NCBI RefSeq assembly: GCF_018424695.1
Contig: NZ_QTNQ01000013.1
Location: forward strand, 1 to 64,000
DNA: 64,000 bases
Direction: 5' to 3'
Origin: Vannielia litorea
GTDB taxonomy: Bacteria; Pseudomonadota; Alphaproteobacteria; Rhodobacterales; Rhodobacteraceae
Part shown: positions 1 to 8,586 of the stretch, in pieces
How positions within the stretch are numbered: position 1 is the first letter of the stretch
Layout: the number at the start of each line of letters is the position of its first letter
The notes under the pieces: model-generated
What the model saw: the letters and a program-made list of their open reading frames with translations, nothing else
What the model was told of the DNA's origin: nothing
Databases searched by the model: none
Translations under genes and position numbers: made by a program

Positions 1-175
1 GAAAACCGTGAAGTACAACAAGCGCCGCTACAAACGGCGCAACCGGATCGAGATCATGTTCGGCAGACTCAAGGACTGGAGGCGCGTGGCAACCCGATAC
101 GACAGATGCCCGAAGGTCTTCCTCTCAACCATCGCTCTCGCCGTTATCGTCATCTACTGGCTATGAGTCCTGAAC
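1..175 (+). mobile_element. 3' end of an IS5-family insertion sequence (cut by window start)
   Basis: The sequence shows the C-terminal codons of a DDE transposase, its stop, and about nine further bases before unrelated coding sequence begins. The bases after the stop (GTCCTGAACC followed by TAA) look like a short IS terminal repeat with a T-A-A type target site, but the other end lies outside the window so the inverted repeat cannot be checked. The element sits directly against the stop codon of the small membrane protein gene at 176-337. Confidence 0.6.
2..166 (+). CDS. IS5-family transposase, C-terminal fragment
   Basis: Fifty-four codons plus stop are visible and the reading frame is open to the window edge. 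The peptide contains the block NRIEIMFGRLKDWRRVATRY, which matches the C-terminal part of IS5-family (IS427-like) DDE transposases. The glutamate in that block is the expected last acid of the DDE triad. The tail (FLSTIALAVIVIYWL) is the usual hydrophobic end. The gene enters from the left, so whether the transposase is intact cannot be judged here. Confidence 0.75.
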   Translation, partial: KTVKYNKRRYKRRNRIEIMFGRLKDWRRVATRYDRCPKVFLSTIALAVIVIYWL

Positions 176-337
176 CTAATCGCGTCGATCGCGTATCGTG
201 GTGATGAAGTCGTAGGCGACCAGAGCTAATGTCAGCACAATGACCACGACAAGATCCGGGCTTGGGACTTCGAAGGCCAGGATCGCGGCGAAGGCGGCGA
301 TGACCGCAAAGGCGAGGAAGGCGAGAATTGCATTCAT
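176..337 (-). CDS. small two-helix membrane protein, unknown function
   Basis: This 53-residue frame starts with ATG at 337, 15 bases after the amidase stop, behind an AAAGGA ribosome binding site. It encodes two hydrophobic stretches (residues about 2-22 and 28-45) joined by a short EVPSPD turn and ends in a charged tail (TTIRDRRD). Codon use and placement make it a likely last gene of the TRAP/amidase operon. Its TAG stop lies on the boundary with the IS end, so the original C-terminus may have been altered by the insertion. I do not recognise a family. It could be an accessory of the transporter, but that is only position-based inference. Confidence 0.55.
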   Translation of the reverse strand: MNAILAFLAFAVIAAFAAILAFEVPSPDLVVVIVLTLALVAYDFITTIRDRRD

Positions 338-352
338 GTTCCGTTGGTCCTT

Positions 353-1702
353 TCACTCACTCAGTCGTTCAAAAAGCCACCGCGCCGAGCGCAGGAGGCG
401 TCCGTCTTCTTCGCGCCGTCCCACCAGCTGCACGCCCATTGGCAGCCCGTTTGAGGCGGTCAGCAGAGGCAGGGTGACGGCAGGGGTGCCGCAGAGCGTC
501 CACAGCCCGTTGAAGATGGCGTCCCCGGTCGAGCCAAGGCCCTCGGGTGCGGGGCCGGGGGCGGCGGGGCAAAGGATCGCGTCACAGCGGGTGAAGATCT
601 CATCCAGCCCGGCGTTCAGGATGCCGGGCCAGTCGAGTGCGGCGAGGTAGTCTCGCGCCGGGGTGGCGGCGCCCTCGCGGATCGCCTCCAGTGTCACCGC
701 GCCCAACGTCTCGGCCCCGTCGCGCTCGTAGCGGTAGTAGTTGCGCGACATCTCGGCAAAGTTGATCCGCTGGCGCTGTGCGGCGGCCTCCCCGAACAGG
801 GCCGGCAACTCCACCGCAAAGGCCTGCTCGCCCAGCTCCTCCTCGAGCGCCAGAAAAGCTTCCTTGAGGTCGTCATGCGCCCCGTCCCAACCGGGCGGGC
901 GCACCACGGCAAAAACCGGGGGCATGGGCGGAGCCGAGAGGGCGGTGCGTTCCATCGCCGGGTGCGGCGCGGGGCGGGTGGCGCTGTCTGCCGGATCGTA
1001 GCCGCAGAGCACATCGGCCAGCATCGCCGCGCCGGTCGGGTCGGTGGCGAACACGCCGAGCGTGTCCAGCGTCTGCGATTGCTTCAAAACGCCCCGCCGC
1101 GAGATTGCGCCGAATGTGGGCTTGAAGCCGGTGACGCCGCAGAAGGAGGCGGGCCGGATCACCGAGCCGCCGGTCTGGGTGCCCACGGTGAGCGGCACCA
1201 TGCCGTCGGCCACCGCCGCCGCCGAGCCCGAGGAGGAGCCGCCGGGCGTGTGGGCGAGGTTGTGAGGGTTGCGGGTGCGGCCGGGGTGCATGAAGGCCAG
1301 CTCGGTCGAAACCGTCTTGCCCATGATGATCGCCCCCGCCGCCTTCAGCTTCTCGACAATCGCGGCGTCCTGCATCGGCACCCGGCCCGCATCCAGCGCG
1401 CAGCCGTTCTCGGTGGGCATCCGGGCGGTATCGATCACGTCCTTCAGCCCGACCGGCAACCCGTGCAGCGGCCCGATCGGGCGGCCAGAGCGGCGCATCT
1501 CGTCCATCACCTTGGCCTGATGCCGGGCGAAGCCGGCGTCGAAGAAGGCCCAGGCCCCCACCTCCGCCTCCCGCGCCTCGATCCGCGCAATGCAGGTCTC
1601 GACCAACGTGATCGCATCGAGTGCGCCCGAGGCGAGTCGGTCCCTCAGCTCCACCGCGCCAAGTGCCAGCAGGCTGGCCGCTTGTCCCCCGTCAGCGGCC
1701 AT
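353..1702 (-). CDS. amidase signature family enzyme (GatA-like amidohydrolase)
   Basis: A 449-residue protein of the amidase signature family, which hydrolyses carboxamides with a Ser-cisSer-Lys triad. The lysine is in GLKDVIDTA, the glycine/serine loop is GGSSSGSAAAVADG, and the nucleophile region is TQTGGSVIRPASFCG. The start is taken at ATG 1702, which overlaps the stop of the upstream TRAP permease by 11 bases; longer frames add only arginine-rich noise. It is probably a catabolic amidase rather than GatA, because no gatB or gatC is nearby and it sits at the end of a TRAP operon. The likely role is cytoplasmic hydrolysis of the imported substrate. The substrate cannot be told from sequence. 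Confidence 0.85.
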   Translation of the reverse strand: MAADGGQAASLLALGAVELRDRLASGALDAITLVETCIARIEAREAEVGAWAFFDAGFARHQAKVMDEMRRSGRPIGPLHGLPVGLKDVIDTARMPTENGCALDAGRVPMQDAAIVEKLKAAGAIIMGKTVSTELAFMHPGRTRNPHNLAHTPGGSSSGSAAAVADGMVPLTVGTQTGGSVIRPASFCGVTGFKPTFGAISRRGVLKQSQTLDTLGVFATDPTGAAMLADVLCGYDPADSATRPAPHPAMERTALSAPPMPPVFAVVRPPGWDGAHDDLKEAFLALEEELGEQAFAVELPALFGEAAAQRQRINFAEMSRNYYRYERDGAETLGAVTLEAIREGAATPARDYLAALDWPGILNAGLDEIFTRCDAILCPAAPGPAPEGLGSTGDAIFNGLWTLCGTPAVTLPLLTASNGLPMGVQLVGRREEDGRLLRSARWLFERLSE

Positions 1703-3110
1703 AGAACAGCTCCGGCAGGTAGAAGACGACCTGCGGGAAGACATACATCAGCACCATCGACACGAGGACGCAGAGCAGAAAGGGCATGACCCCCGAGAAG
1801 ATCTGCGTCAGCCGCACCTCCGGCGGGGCGATGCCCTTGAGGTAATAGGCCGACATCGCCATGGGCGGCGTCAGGAAGCTTGTTTGCAGGTTCAGTGCCA
1901 CGAGGATGCCGAAGAACAGCGGATCGACCTCGAAGATCGCCAGCAGCGGCAGGAAGATCGGCACAAAGATGATGATGATCTCCGACCATTCCAGCGGCCA
2001 GCCGAGCAGGAAGATGATCAACTGCGCAAGGATCAGGAACATCAGCGGCGACAGGTTGAGCGACTGCACGAACTCGGAGATCACATGCTCGCCGCCGAGG
2101 TAGGAGAACACCGCCGAGAACACGTAGGAGCCGACGAAGAGCCAGCACACCATCGCCGTGGTGCGCACCGTCAGATAGACGCTCTCGCGCAACCGCTGCC
2201 ATGTCATCGCGCGGTAGACAAAGGCCAGAAGGATGCCGCCCAACGCGCCGATGGAGGCCGCCTCGGTCGGTGTCGCGAGGCCGAAGAGGATCGAGCCGAG
2301 CACCGCGAGAATGAGGAAGGCCAGCGGCAAAAAGGACGTGACGATCATCATCCAGAGTTTGCCGAGCGGCATGTCGGGCACTTCATCCTTGCTCGGGCGC
2401 GGGGCGACCGAGGGTTGCAGGATCGACCGACCGATCACATAAGTCAGGTAAAGCCCCACCAGCACCAGGCCGGGCAGCAGCGCCGCCGCGTAGAGCCGCA
2501 CGATCGAAACCCCCGAGGCCGCCGCGTAGACGATCAGCATGATCGAGGGCGGGATCAGGATGCCCAGCGTGCCACCCGCGCAGATGATGCCGCTGGCGAA
2601 GGACGGGTTGTAACGCGCTTTCAGCATCTGAGGCAGGGCGAGCAGGCCCATCAGGGTGACAACCGCGCCGACGATGCCGGTGGCGGTGGCGAAGAGCGCG
2701 CAGGTGATGAGCGCGGCCACGCCCATCGAGCCGGGCAGGTCCTTGGAGGCGATGTTGAGGGTGGAGAACAGCCGGTCCACGATGTTGGCCCGTTCCACGA
2801 TGTAACCCATGAACAGGAAGAGCGGCACGGCGGTGAGCACCTCGTTCGACATGACCGTGTAGGTCTGGTTCACGAAGAGGTCGAATATTCGGTTGTTTAT
2901 AAAACCTTCAAACCAGGTCGACCATGAGTCCCACGTGGTTGCGGTTTCGTCCAATCGGTCGAAGCCGCGCCACTGCCGCCGCGCGTCGAAATAGGCGTAG
3001 TAGCCAAAGCCGATGCCCATGGCCATCAGGGTGAAGGCGATCGGGAAACCGAGAAACACGAAGACGATGAACAGCCCCAGCATCATCAGGGCGATTTGCG
3101 GATCCGTCAT
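1692..3110 (-). CDS. dctM: TRAP transporter large permease (DctM)
   Basis: This 472-residue integral membrane protein has many hydrophobic segments and the hallmark loops of the TRAP large subunit, for example the GGTLGILIPPSIMLIVYA and ATPTEAASIGALGG regions. With DctQ it forms the Na+-coupled permease that takes substrate from the periplasmic binding protein. The start is ATG 3110, which overlaps the dctQ stop (ATGA); upstream codons are not conserved-looking. Residues about 50-85 form a longer hydrophilic insert than in C4-dicarboxylate DctM, as is common in 2-oxoacid/monocarboxylate TRAP systems. It is co-transcribed with dctP, dctQ and the amidase. Confidence 0.92.
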   Translation of the reverse strand: MTDPQIALMMLGLFIVFVFLGFPIAFTLMAMGIGFGYYAYFDARRQWRGFDRLDETATTWDSWSTWFEGFINNRIFDLFVNQTYTVMSNEVLTAVPLFLFMGYIVERANIVDRLFSTLNIASKDLPGSMGVAALITCALFATATGIVGAVVTLMGLLALPQMLKARYNPSFASGIICAGGTLGILIPPSIMLIVYAAASGVSIVRLYAAALLPGLVLVGLYLTYVIGRSILQPSVAPRPSKDEVPDMPLGKLWMMIVTSFLPLAFLILAVLGSILFGLATPTEAASIGALGGILLAFVYRAMTWQRLRESVYLTVRTTAMVCWLFVGSYVFSAVFSYLGGEHVISEFVQSLNLSPLMFLILAQLIIFLLGWPLEWSEIIIIFVPIFLPLLAIFEVDPLFFGILVALNLQTSFLTPPMAMSAYYLKGIAPPEVRLTQIFSGVMPFLLCVLVSMVLMYVFPQVVFYLPELFYGR

Positions 3111-3691
3111 GGATGAGCATCCTTTTCGGCCTCTGCGGCCTGTTTCATCAGGAGGTCTTCGGTCTCGAAGACATCTTCCTCGGCCTGGAGCCATTCATTG
3201 GTACGGATTGCCAGCAGGCAGCGGCAGACCTGCGCGATGCCCTGGATGAACAGCAGGATGCCAGCCGCCACGATCACCGTCTTGAACTGGTAGATCGGCA
3301 CGCCCGCGGGGCTGTTGATGCTGACCTCGCCGTATTGCCAGGAGCGGGCGGCGTATTTCCAGCCCGAGATGATCAGGGCCAGCACGCCGGGAAAAAAGAA
3401 GAGGAAGTAGAGCACAAGGTCGAGCTTGGCCTGGGTCTTCGGCTGCCAGAGCCGATACAGGAAGTCGCCCCGCACATGCCCCCCGCGTGAAAGCGTGTAG
3501 GCCCCCGCCATCATGAACATGGTGCCATACATGATGAAGCTCACGTCCAGTGCCCATGCGGTCGGCGCGTTCAGCACGTAGCGCACGAAAACCTCATAGC
3601 CCGTGCCCACGGCCATCAGGATGATGAGCCAGGCAAAGGCCTTGCCGAACCAGGCCGACAGGTTGTCGGCAAACCGAATGAACCCGATCAA
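3107..3691 (-). CDS. dctQ: TRAP transporter small permease (DctQ)
   Basis: A 194-residue protein with four predicted membrane helices typical of DctQ, starting with a short cytoplasmic N-terminus (MIGFIRFADNLSAW). The family motif region RYVLNAPTAWALDVS is present in the second helix/loop. The last 45 residues are highly charged and extend beyond the membrane domain. The stop overlaps the dctM start by four bases, so the two permease subunits are probably translationally coupled. Confidence 0.92.
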   Translation of the reverse strand: MIGFIRFADNLSAWFGKAFAWLIILMAVGTGYEVFVRYVLNAPTAWALDVSFIMYGTMFMMAGAYTLSRGGHVRGDFLYRLWQPKTQAKLDLVLYFLFFFPGVLALIISGWKYAARSWQYGEVSINSPAGVPIYQFKTVIVAAGILLFIQGIAQVCRCLLAIRTNEWLQAEEDVFETEDLLMKQAAEAEKDAHP

Positions 3692-3765
3692 GGTTGTCCC
3701 CTCCCCACAGTCAATTTCCCCGGCGCGGAACCGCCGCGCCAGGGAGTTTTGTCAGGCCAGATGGC

Positions 3766-4890
3766 TCAGAGGGCCAGCTTGCCCGGGAAGTAGTGCTCGA
3801 ACGCAAGCGCATAGTCGGGCGCGTTCATCAGCTCGTAGTAGGCCACCTTCTCGACCCACTCACGCTGGCTGTCGAGGCAACGCTTCATGAACTCGTCCTG
3901 CTCCAGCTCGGGGATCAGCTCATCCCAGGCCTTCAGCTGGGCATCGAGGATTTCCTTCGATGTCCGCTTCACGTTCACGCCCGCTTCCTGCAGCTCGGCC
4001 AGGTCGGTGGAGTACTGCCGCATCGCCTTGGCGGTGTTGGCGGTCGAGGCCGCTTCCACGGCGTATTTCAGGATCGCCTGGAGATCGGGGTCGAGATCCT
4101 CCAGGAAGGTCCGCGAGAACAGGAACTCGAAGCTCTCGGAGGCCTGGTGATAGGACGACAGGTAGTAGTTCGTCGCCACGTCCTGCGCACCGAAGCGGCG
4201 GTCGGAGGTCGGGTTGTTGAACTCGAAGGCGTCGATCACGCCGCGCTCCATCGCCGGAACGATCTCGCCGCCGGGCAGCTGCGCCACCGACATGCCGAGC
4301 TTCTGCATCAGGTCGGCGGCAAGGCCCACCGTCCGATACTTGAAGCCCTGGAGGTCGGCCACCGTGTTCACCTCACCCTTGAACCAGCCAAACGGCTGCG
4401 CGAACATCGGGAAGCCCATGTAGCCGACGATATCGAGGCCCATGATGTCCTGGGTCAGCTCGCGGTAAAGCTCCGCGCCGCCGCCCTCGTAGAACCAGCT
4501 CAGCATGGTCGTGGCGGAGCCGCCGAACACCGGGCCGGTGCCGAAGAGCGAAGCCGCCTTGTTCTTGCCGTACCAGTAGACCGGCACCGAGTGCGCGGCG
4601 TCGAGCAGCCCGTCGTTCACGGCGTCGAGCACCTGGAACGCGGCCACCACGGCACCCGCCGGCAGCACGTCGATCTTGAGCCGGCCGCCCGACATTTCTT
4701 CTACCCGCCGGCCGTAATCCTTGGCGAACTCGTCCCAGATGTCGGACGCGGGCCACGAGGTCTGCATCTTCATCACGATGGGCGACTGGGCCAGAACTGC
4801 CGGTGCCGCCAGTACAGCACCCGTGGCCGCTCCGCCCGCCAGCGCGCTTTTCCTCAAGAACGAGCGACGGTCATATTTTTGTGGTTTCAT
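3766..4890 (-). CDS. dctP: TRAP transporter periplasmic substrate-binding protein (DctP/TakP-like)
   Basis: A 374-residue binding protein with a twin-arginine signal (RRSFLRKSAL, cleavage near residue 34, AQS). The mature part follows the DctP fold. The segment GFKYRTVGLAADLMQKLG carries the arginine expected to bind the substrate carboxylate, and EFNNPTSDRRFG is typical of the TakP (2-oxo acid) branch. A strong GGGAGGAGA ribosome binding site precedes ATG 4890. Established family knowledge points to a monocarboxylate or 2-oxo acid ligand. Operon linkage to an amidase makes an amide or N-acyl acid possible. Confidence 0.92.
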   Translation of the reverse strand: MKPQKYDRRSFLRKSALAGGAATGAVLAAPAVLAQSPIVMKMQTSWPASDIWDEFAKDYGRRVEEMSGGRLKIDVLPAGAVVAAFQVLDAVNDGLLDAAHSVPVYWYGKNKAASLFGTGPVFGGSATTMLSWFYEGGGAELYRELTQDIMGLDIVGYMGFPMFAQPFGWFKGEVNTVADLQGFKYRTVGLAADLMQKLGMSVAQLPGGEIVPAMERGVIDAFEFNNPTSDRRFGAQDVATNYYLSSYHQASESFEFLFSRTFLEDLDPDLQAILKYAVEAASTANTAKAMRQYSTDLAELQEAGVNVKRTSKEILDAQLKAWDELIPELEQDEFMKRCLDSQREWVEKVAYYELMNAPDYALAFEHYFPGKLAL

Positions 4891-5225
4891 GTTGTCTCCT
4901 CCCGTTGTGCACCTTGGCGGATGCTGGACCTTGATGTTGCAGCAGCCCGCTCAATGCGCTCGTTAACGTAGCGCATCTCGACCGTGTCTCAAGGAAAACT
5001 GTGCGGGAATGCGCAAGCGTAACATTCACATATCCCGCGACATGGCAGCCAATGTCCGGGAACCGATGAAGACAATCGAAGCATTTAATCTTCAGCCAAA
5101 GACCGCGCTCCGCTCCAGTCTGCGATCATGCAGCCTCCAGCAAGTCAGGCCCTCCTGATGGTCCGCTTCAGCGGATGGTCCGGAGCACGTTCGCGCTCGC
5201 CGCGAAAGTCCGCTTCCCGCCCTTC
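4891..5225. other. intergenic region upstream of the TRAP operon
   Basis: No gene is supported here. The left part carries the dctP ribosome binding site and a palindrome (listed separately). The right part, downstream of the H-NS-like gene, has a repeated ATGGTCCG element around a TCCGCT/AGCGGA hairpin near 5158-5181, without a T-run, so it is not called a terminator. Confidence 0.5.
4954..4976. promoter_or_regulatory. palindromic operator candidate upstream of dctP
   Basis: The arms ATGCGCT (4954-4960) and AGCGCAT (4970-4976) form a perfect 7-bp inverted repeat around a GTTAAC core. It lies about 64-86 bases upstream of the dctP start. A weak minus-strand promoter with a TTGAGA -35 (4987-4992) would place its -10 inside the palindrome, so a bound regulator could block initiation. 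No regulator gene is adjacent, so the binding protein is unknown. Confidence 0.4.
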
Positions 5226-5531
5226 TTACCGGATCAGGTACTCCTCCAGTGACTTGCCGCTTTCCAGCCCTTCCTTGATCCAAGCAGGCTTACGACCGCG
5301 ACCGGACCAGGTCACCGCTGGGTTATCCGGGTGCTTATACTTGGGTGAAGTCGGCTTGCCGGCATCCTTACGCTTCTTCTTTGGCTGCCCAACCAACTCG
5401 TTCAGGGTGAAGCCGTAACCCTTGGCTGCCGCCTCAGCGGACGCTATGGCTGCTTGCTTGTCGCGGTTGTCCATGTCGTTCAGCTTGGCTTCTATCTTGA
5501 GCCGAAGCGCATCAAGTTGCTTCCGCCTCAT
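5226..5531 (-). CDS. H-NS/HvrA-family nucleoid-associated protein
   Basis: A 101-residue protein with an N-terminal helical oligomerisation segment (residues about 1-45) and the H-NS C-terminal DNA-binding domain. The core TWSGRGRKPAWI is the diagnostic AT-hook-like loop, preceded by the KYKHPDNPAV block. Such proteins silence or modulate horizontally acquired, AT-richer DNA. The ATG at 5531 gives a slightly short N-terminus; eight more codons in frame (AKNELAG) resemble the family start but begin with ATA after a stop, so a slightly truncated or unusually initiated protein is possible. It lies just outside the proposed island boundary. Confidence 0.85.
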   Translation of the reverse strand: MRRKQLDALRLKIEAKLNDMDNRDKQAAIASAEAAAKGYGFTLNELVGQPKKKRKDAGKPTSPKYKHPDNPAVTWSGRGRKPAWIKEGLESGKSLEEYLIR

Positions 5532-6207
5532 TCCAGCAAGCTCATTCTTCGCTATCTACATCTTCCTCAAGGGGCCAGGTACTAGCGCAGCTATTGAAAC
5601 CAAATAATATTTCGCAGTACATCAACGCCCTCCCAACAGGAAAAAGAAGCAGTGAACGTTGGAACGCAGGGACATTAGGGTGATTGGCACCCGGGTCGAA
5701 GTGTTCAGGTTAGCAGTCACGAAGTCACACTTCTTCAATGACTTACAGAAACCGCACCAAATCGGCGCAGTCATCAGGTTCGGAGACAATCGGCCGGAGA
5801 GAACATATTTTGGCTGCTGATCGCCAACATCAGTGCTCAGTCTGCCCCGCAAACCCCTTTTAAAAGAAAGGAAAATCCGGCCGCAGCCGGTTCGGGAGAA
5901 CGCTTTCTCAAGGGCAAGTGGCGGAGGGGATGGGCCTGATACCCAACCTTCTCCGGCACTCAATGCACTGCAACAGAGATGCGTCCCCTCGAGCCGAAAA
6001 ACCGATCCAAGGTTGTACGAGGTACGGCACTTACCAAGGATAGGTAACTAGCGCGGCCCCTAACGGGAGCACCAAGTTGTAGGCACCACAACTTTGCGTT
6101 CTGCAACATTGTCCATCTGTGGCTACTTGGTCAAACACACACTCAAGCTCAGGTTCGACGCTGCTTGGCACCCTGAAATTTCAAGGTGGGCGACAGTCTC
6201 ATAAAGA
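5532..6207. other. intergenic region holding the left repeat of the island
   Basis: No coding gene is supported. Short frames here are antisense readings of the tRNA-Ser flanking repeat described separately. The remainder shows no recognisable structure. Confidence 0.5.
5756..5948 (+). repeat. decayed tRNA-Ser 3' end and flank; left copy of direct repeat
   Basis: This stretch aligns colinearly with 41791-41983, the 3' end and downstream flank of the intact tRNA-Ser(GGA) gene. Both copies run 171 bases from the shared ACCAAATCGGCGCAG to the tRNA CCA end (TGGCGGA). The last 50 bases before the CCA end differ at three positions, and the earlier part is more diverged. Beyond the CCA end the left copy keeps only a GGG/CCC pairing where the T-arm should be. 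The terminator hairpin (CCGGC/GCCGG, 5877-5890) survives. It is a plausible attachment-site relic of an island inserted at tRNA-Ser. Confidence 0.6.
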
Positions 6208-7992
6208 TCAAGCGCAGCGGACCGGTGCCAACCTCTGCGGAACTGCTTGAGGAAACTCGACGTAGAAAGTCGCTCCCTCCCCATGGCTACTCTCGTAGAA
6301 TATGTTTCCTTCCATCTTCGCAGCTAGTTGCTTTGAGATGTGCAGTCCGAGACCCGAGCCCTTTGTCGCGCCCTGGTCGCTTCCAAGGACTTGGTCAAAC
6401 CGGCCGAAAACCTTTTTCTCGAGCCCGGGTGGAATCCCTTGTCCGCTGTCCGTGATTGAAAGCCTAACACGCCCCTCGGCCATCTCTAGACGACCCTCCA
6501 CAACCTCGTCCTGAGGCGAGAACTTGATGGCGTTGGATACAAGGTTGTCGATGATTTGTCGGATAGCGAATGCATCACCGTTGATGTGCGCTTCAGTCGC
6601 CGCGCTGCGTTTCTGTAGCTGTACACCACGCTCTTCGGCGAACATTCGGTTCTCTTCAAAGCTTTCGTCGAGGAGGGTCTCTAGGTTGATAGGGACGTTC
6701 TCCAACGCCAACGCCTCGATCTCGAGCTTCTGCGCCAGCAGAATGTTATCGACGAGCCGCGCAAGTCGGCCACAATTGCGGTGGGCAATCATTAGGGGAG
6801 ACCGGAGCGGCGGGCTCAACTCGCCGAGGCGGTCGCTCAGCGCCAGCGTCAGGCCACCTCGCAGCGACGTCAGAGGCGTGCGCATCTCGTGACTCACGAA
6901 AGAGATGAACTCGTCCTTCGCCCGGTTGGCGTCATCGGCACGTTTCAAGGCCTCTTCCAGTGCCGCGTTGATTGCGAGGCGTTCGGTGATGTCGACAAAG
7001 GTGATGCTCCGCCCGAGAAGGGCACCATTTGGGTTCAAGGGGTTCTCGATGTGCTGGATACGCGGTTCGTAGACCCTCTTACCGATGGTCAGATGCTGCA
7101 CGCTTTCGCCGGCCGAATGCGCTCCGTGTTCGGCAAACAAGATAGCCCCCGCGGCGCTCTTCAGCTCGTTCAGACCGCGGCGTTTGGCCTCCGAGTTCAT
7201 CAGCACCACGGCACCACGGCGATCGATCAGCGCGACCGGTTCGCTCATCTTGTCGAACAGGACAGACTGGCCGACGCTAGCCATGTCCATCGTCTTGCTC
7301 GTCATGAGCATCCAGGTGAAGACCAAGATACCGAGAGTGAACATGAAAGCCGTCGGGTCCAACCCGAACACGGTAAGACCAAGGCCAACATACGCCGCAT
7401 TGGTCATCAGGGGCGTTAAGGTCACGATCGCCAGCACAGCGAGCAGCGGCCAAGCCGTTCGCTTCGCCCGGGTAGAGGCACGCGCGATGCACACCAGCCC
7501 CACTATCACGAATATATAAAGGCTGGCGATTATCAGGTAAAAACCAGGCCCGTGGATGTATCGCACATTCTCCTGACCAGCGGGAATAGCCGTCGCTTCG
7601 CTATAAACAAGGTGGTGCCATGGGTTAGTTGCGGCCACGGCAAAGACGACTGCTGGCACTAAAGCAAGAAGAACGCGCAGACGGCTCCTGGCTATCTCAT
7701 CGGCGTCATTGAGGTAGGCAACCACGAAAAAACACCAGGCGACAGGTACAAGCGCATTCCCCGGCCAGGCGAGGGTGGCCCACGTCATCTGGCAAGAGAA
7801 GCCGGTCGACGCAGCCTCAAGACCGACCATGATTAGGGTCCAAGCTACGCCAATGAACGTTAGTGCCAAGAAGACTTGCCCATTGAAGGGTGGCTTTCTC
7901 AACATACGGATCATCGCAAGAAGTGCGACCAAACTAACCCCAGCCGTCCCCAGGAAAACTGGATCCGCAAGCAGTCCATCCAAGCATGTCAT
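6208..7992 (-). CDS. membrane sensor histidine kinase with 7TM sensor and PAS domain
   Basis: A protein of about 594 residues with seven hydrophobic segments (residues about 10-230) of the histidine-kinase N-terminal 7TM type. A PAS-like domain follows (about 235-350, with VALIDRRGAVVLMN), then HisKA with the phospho-acceptor in FVSHEMRTPLTS, then an HATPase domain (N box DNLVSNAIKFS, G1 DSGQGIP, G2 GSGLGLHIS). ATG 7992 is preferred over a GTG five codons upstream. No receiver domain is fused, so phosphate must go to a separate regulator; the Hpt and response regulators follow at 8.6-9.9 kb on the same strand. The sensed signal is unknown. Confidence 0.88.
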   Translation of the reverse strand: MTCLDGLLADPVFLGTAGVSLVALLAMIRMLRKPPFNGQVFLALTFIGVAWTLIMVGLEAASTGFSCQMTWATLAWPGNALVPVAWCFFVVAYLNDADEIARSRLRVLLALVPAVVFAVAATNPWHHLVYSEATAIPAGQENVRYIHGPGFYLIIASLYIFVIVGLVCIARASTRAKRTAWPLLAVLAIVTLTPLMTNAAYVGLGLTVFGLDPTAFMFTLGILVFTWMLMTSKTMDMASVGQSVLFDKMSEPVALIDRRGAVVLMNSEAKRRGLNELKSAAGAILFAEHGAHSAGESVQHLTIGKRVYEPRIQHIENPLNPNGALLGRSITFVDITERLAINAALEEALKRADDANRAKDEFISFVSHEMRTPLTSLRGGLTLALSDRLGELSPPLRSPLMIAHRNCGRLARLVDNILLAQKLEIEALALENVPINLETLLDESFEENRMFAEERGVQLQKRSAATEAHINGDAFAIRQIIDNLVSNAIKFSPQDEVVEGRLEMAEGRVRLSITDSGQGIPPGLEKKVFGRFDQVLGSDQGATKGSGLGLHISKQLAAKMEGNIFYESSHGEGATFYVEFPQAVPQRLAPVRCA

Positions 7993-8586
7993 CCGAGTCT
8001 GCCCCACACGTCCGTTGTCGCTACGTAAAACAATCGCATCGGGATGTGGTGAAAATTCGACGTCGAGTTGTTTTTCTGATCATTGTTACTCGCACCCTAC
8101 CGCTTTGTGCCGGGCTGCAGATACCTCCAGTTCCTGTGCGATCGGCGGTTTGCAAATTGATCGCCCTGGCTGGCTCTCGGCAGAGGACTGGCCACGGCAC
8201 GGCAACGTTGGAGAAAAAGTGTCGTTGTATCCGGCCAACTGGGCCGAGCGCGTTCAGCCGCTTCTCTCTTAAGATCGTTCGGCGCTCTCCCACAGACCGC
8301 GACGCAACAGATCATCATCGGCGCACAAGGATACCCGTAGCTCCCAGGATAAATACTCCGCAGTGCTTGAGGCACCGCATCAGCTGAAGTGCCCTAGGAA
8401 CTGACCAGTCGGAGGCGATGCGCCATTACGGAGCTGCATTTCCTCTGCACGCGGCTTTCAGCGCGTGCGATGGCACGGTCGAAGGTGTGCTTCACGGGTT
8501 GCGTCCGGTGTAGGCTTGTCCGCCGAATGCGTTCCCAAACTGGTGCCACCGCGATGCCCTCCTCTGTGTCAGAGGGTCAGCAGAAG
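7993..8586. other. intergenic region, nothing recognised
   Basis: Nearly 600 bases separate the 7TM kinase from the Hpt gene upstream of it on the same strand. Frames on both strands are short and lack convincing starts or family features. It should contain the promoter of the kinase, but no clear -35/-10 pair stood out. Confidence 0.4.

Noticed and set aside
1590..2927. Plus-strand open frame of 445 codons
   Set aside because: It is antisense to dctM, rich in His/Arg/Gln/Asp as expected for the complement of a membrane protein gene, and has no family features.
5622..5963. Minus-strand frame resembling the one at 41745-42038
   Set aside because: The protein-level similarity comes from the shared tRNA-Ser flank repeat, so neither is treated as a gene.
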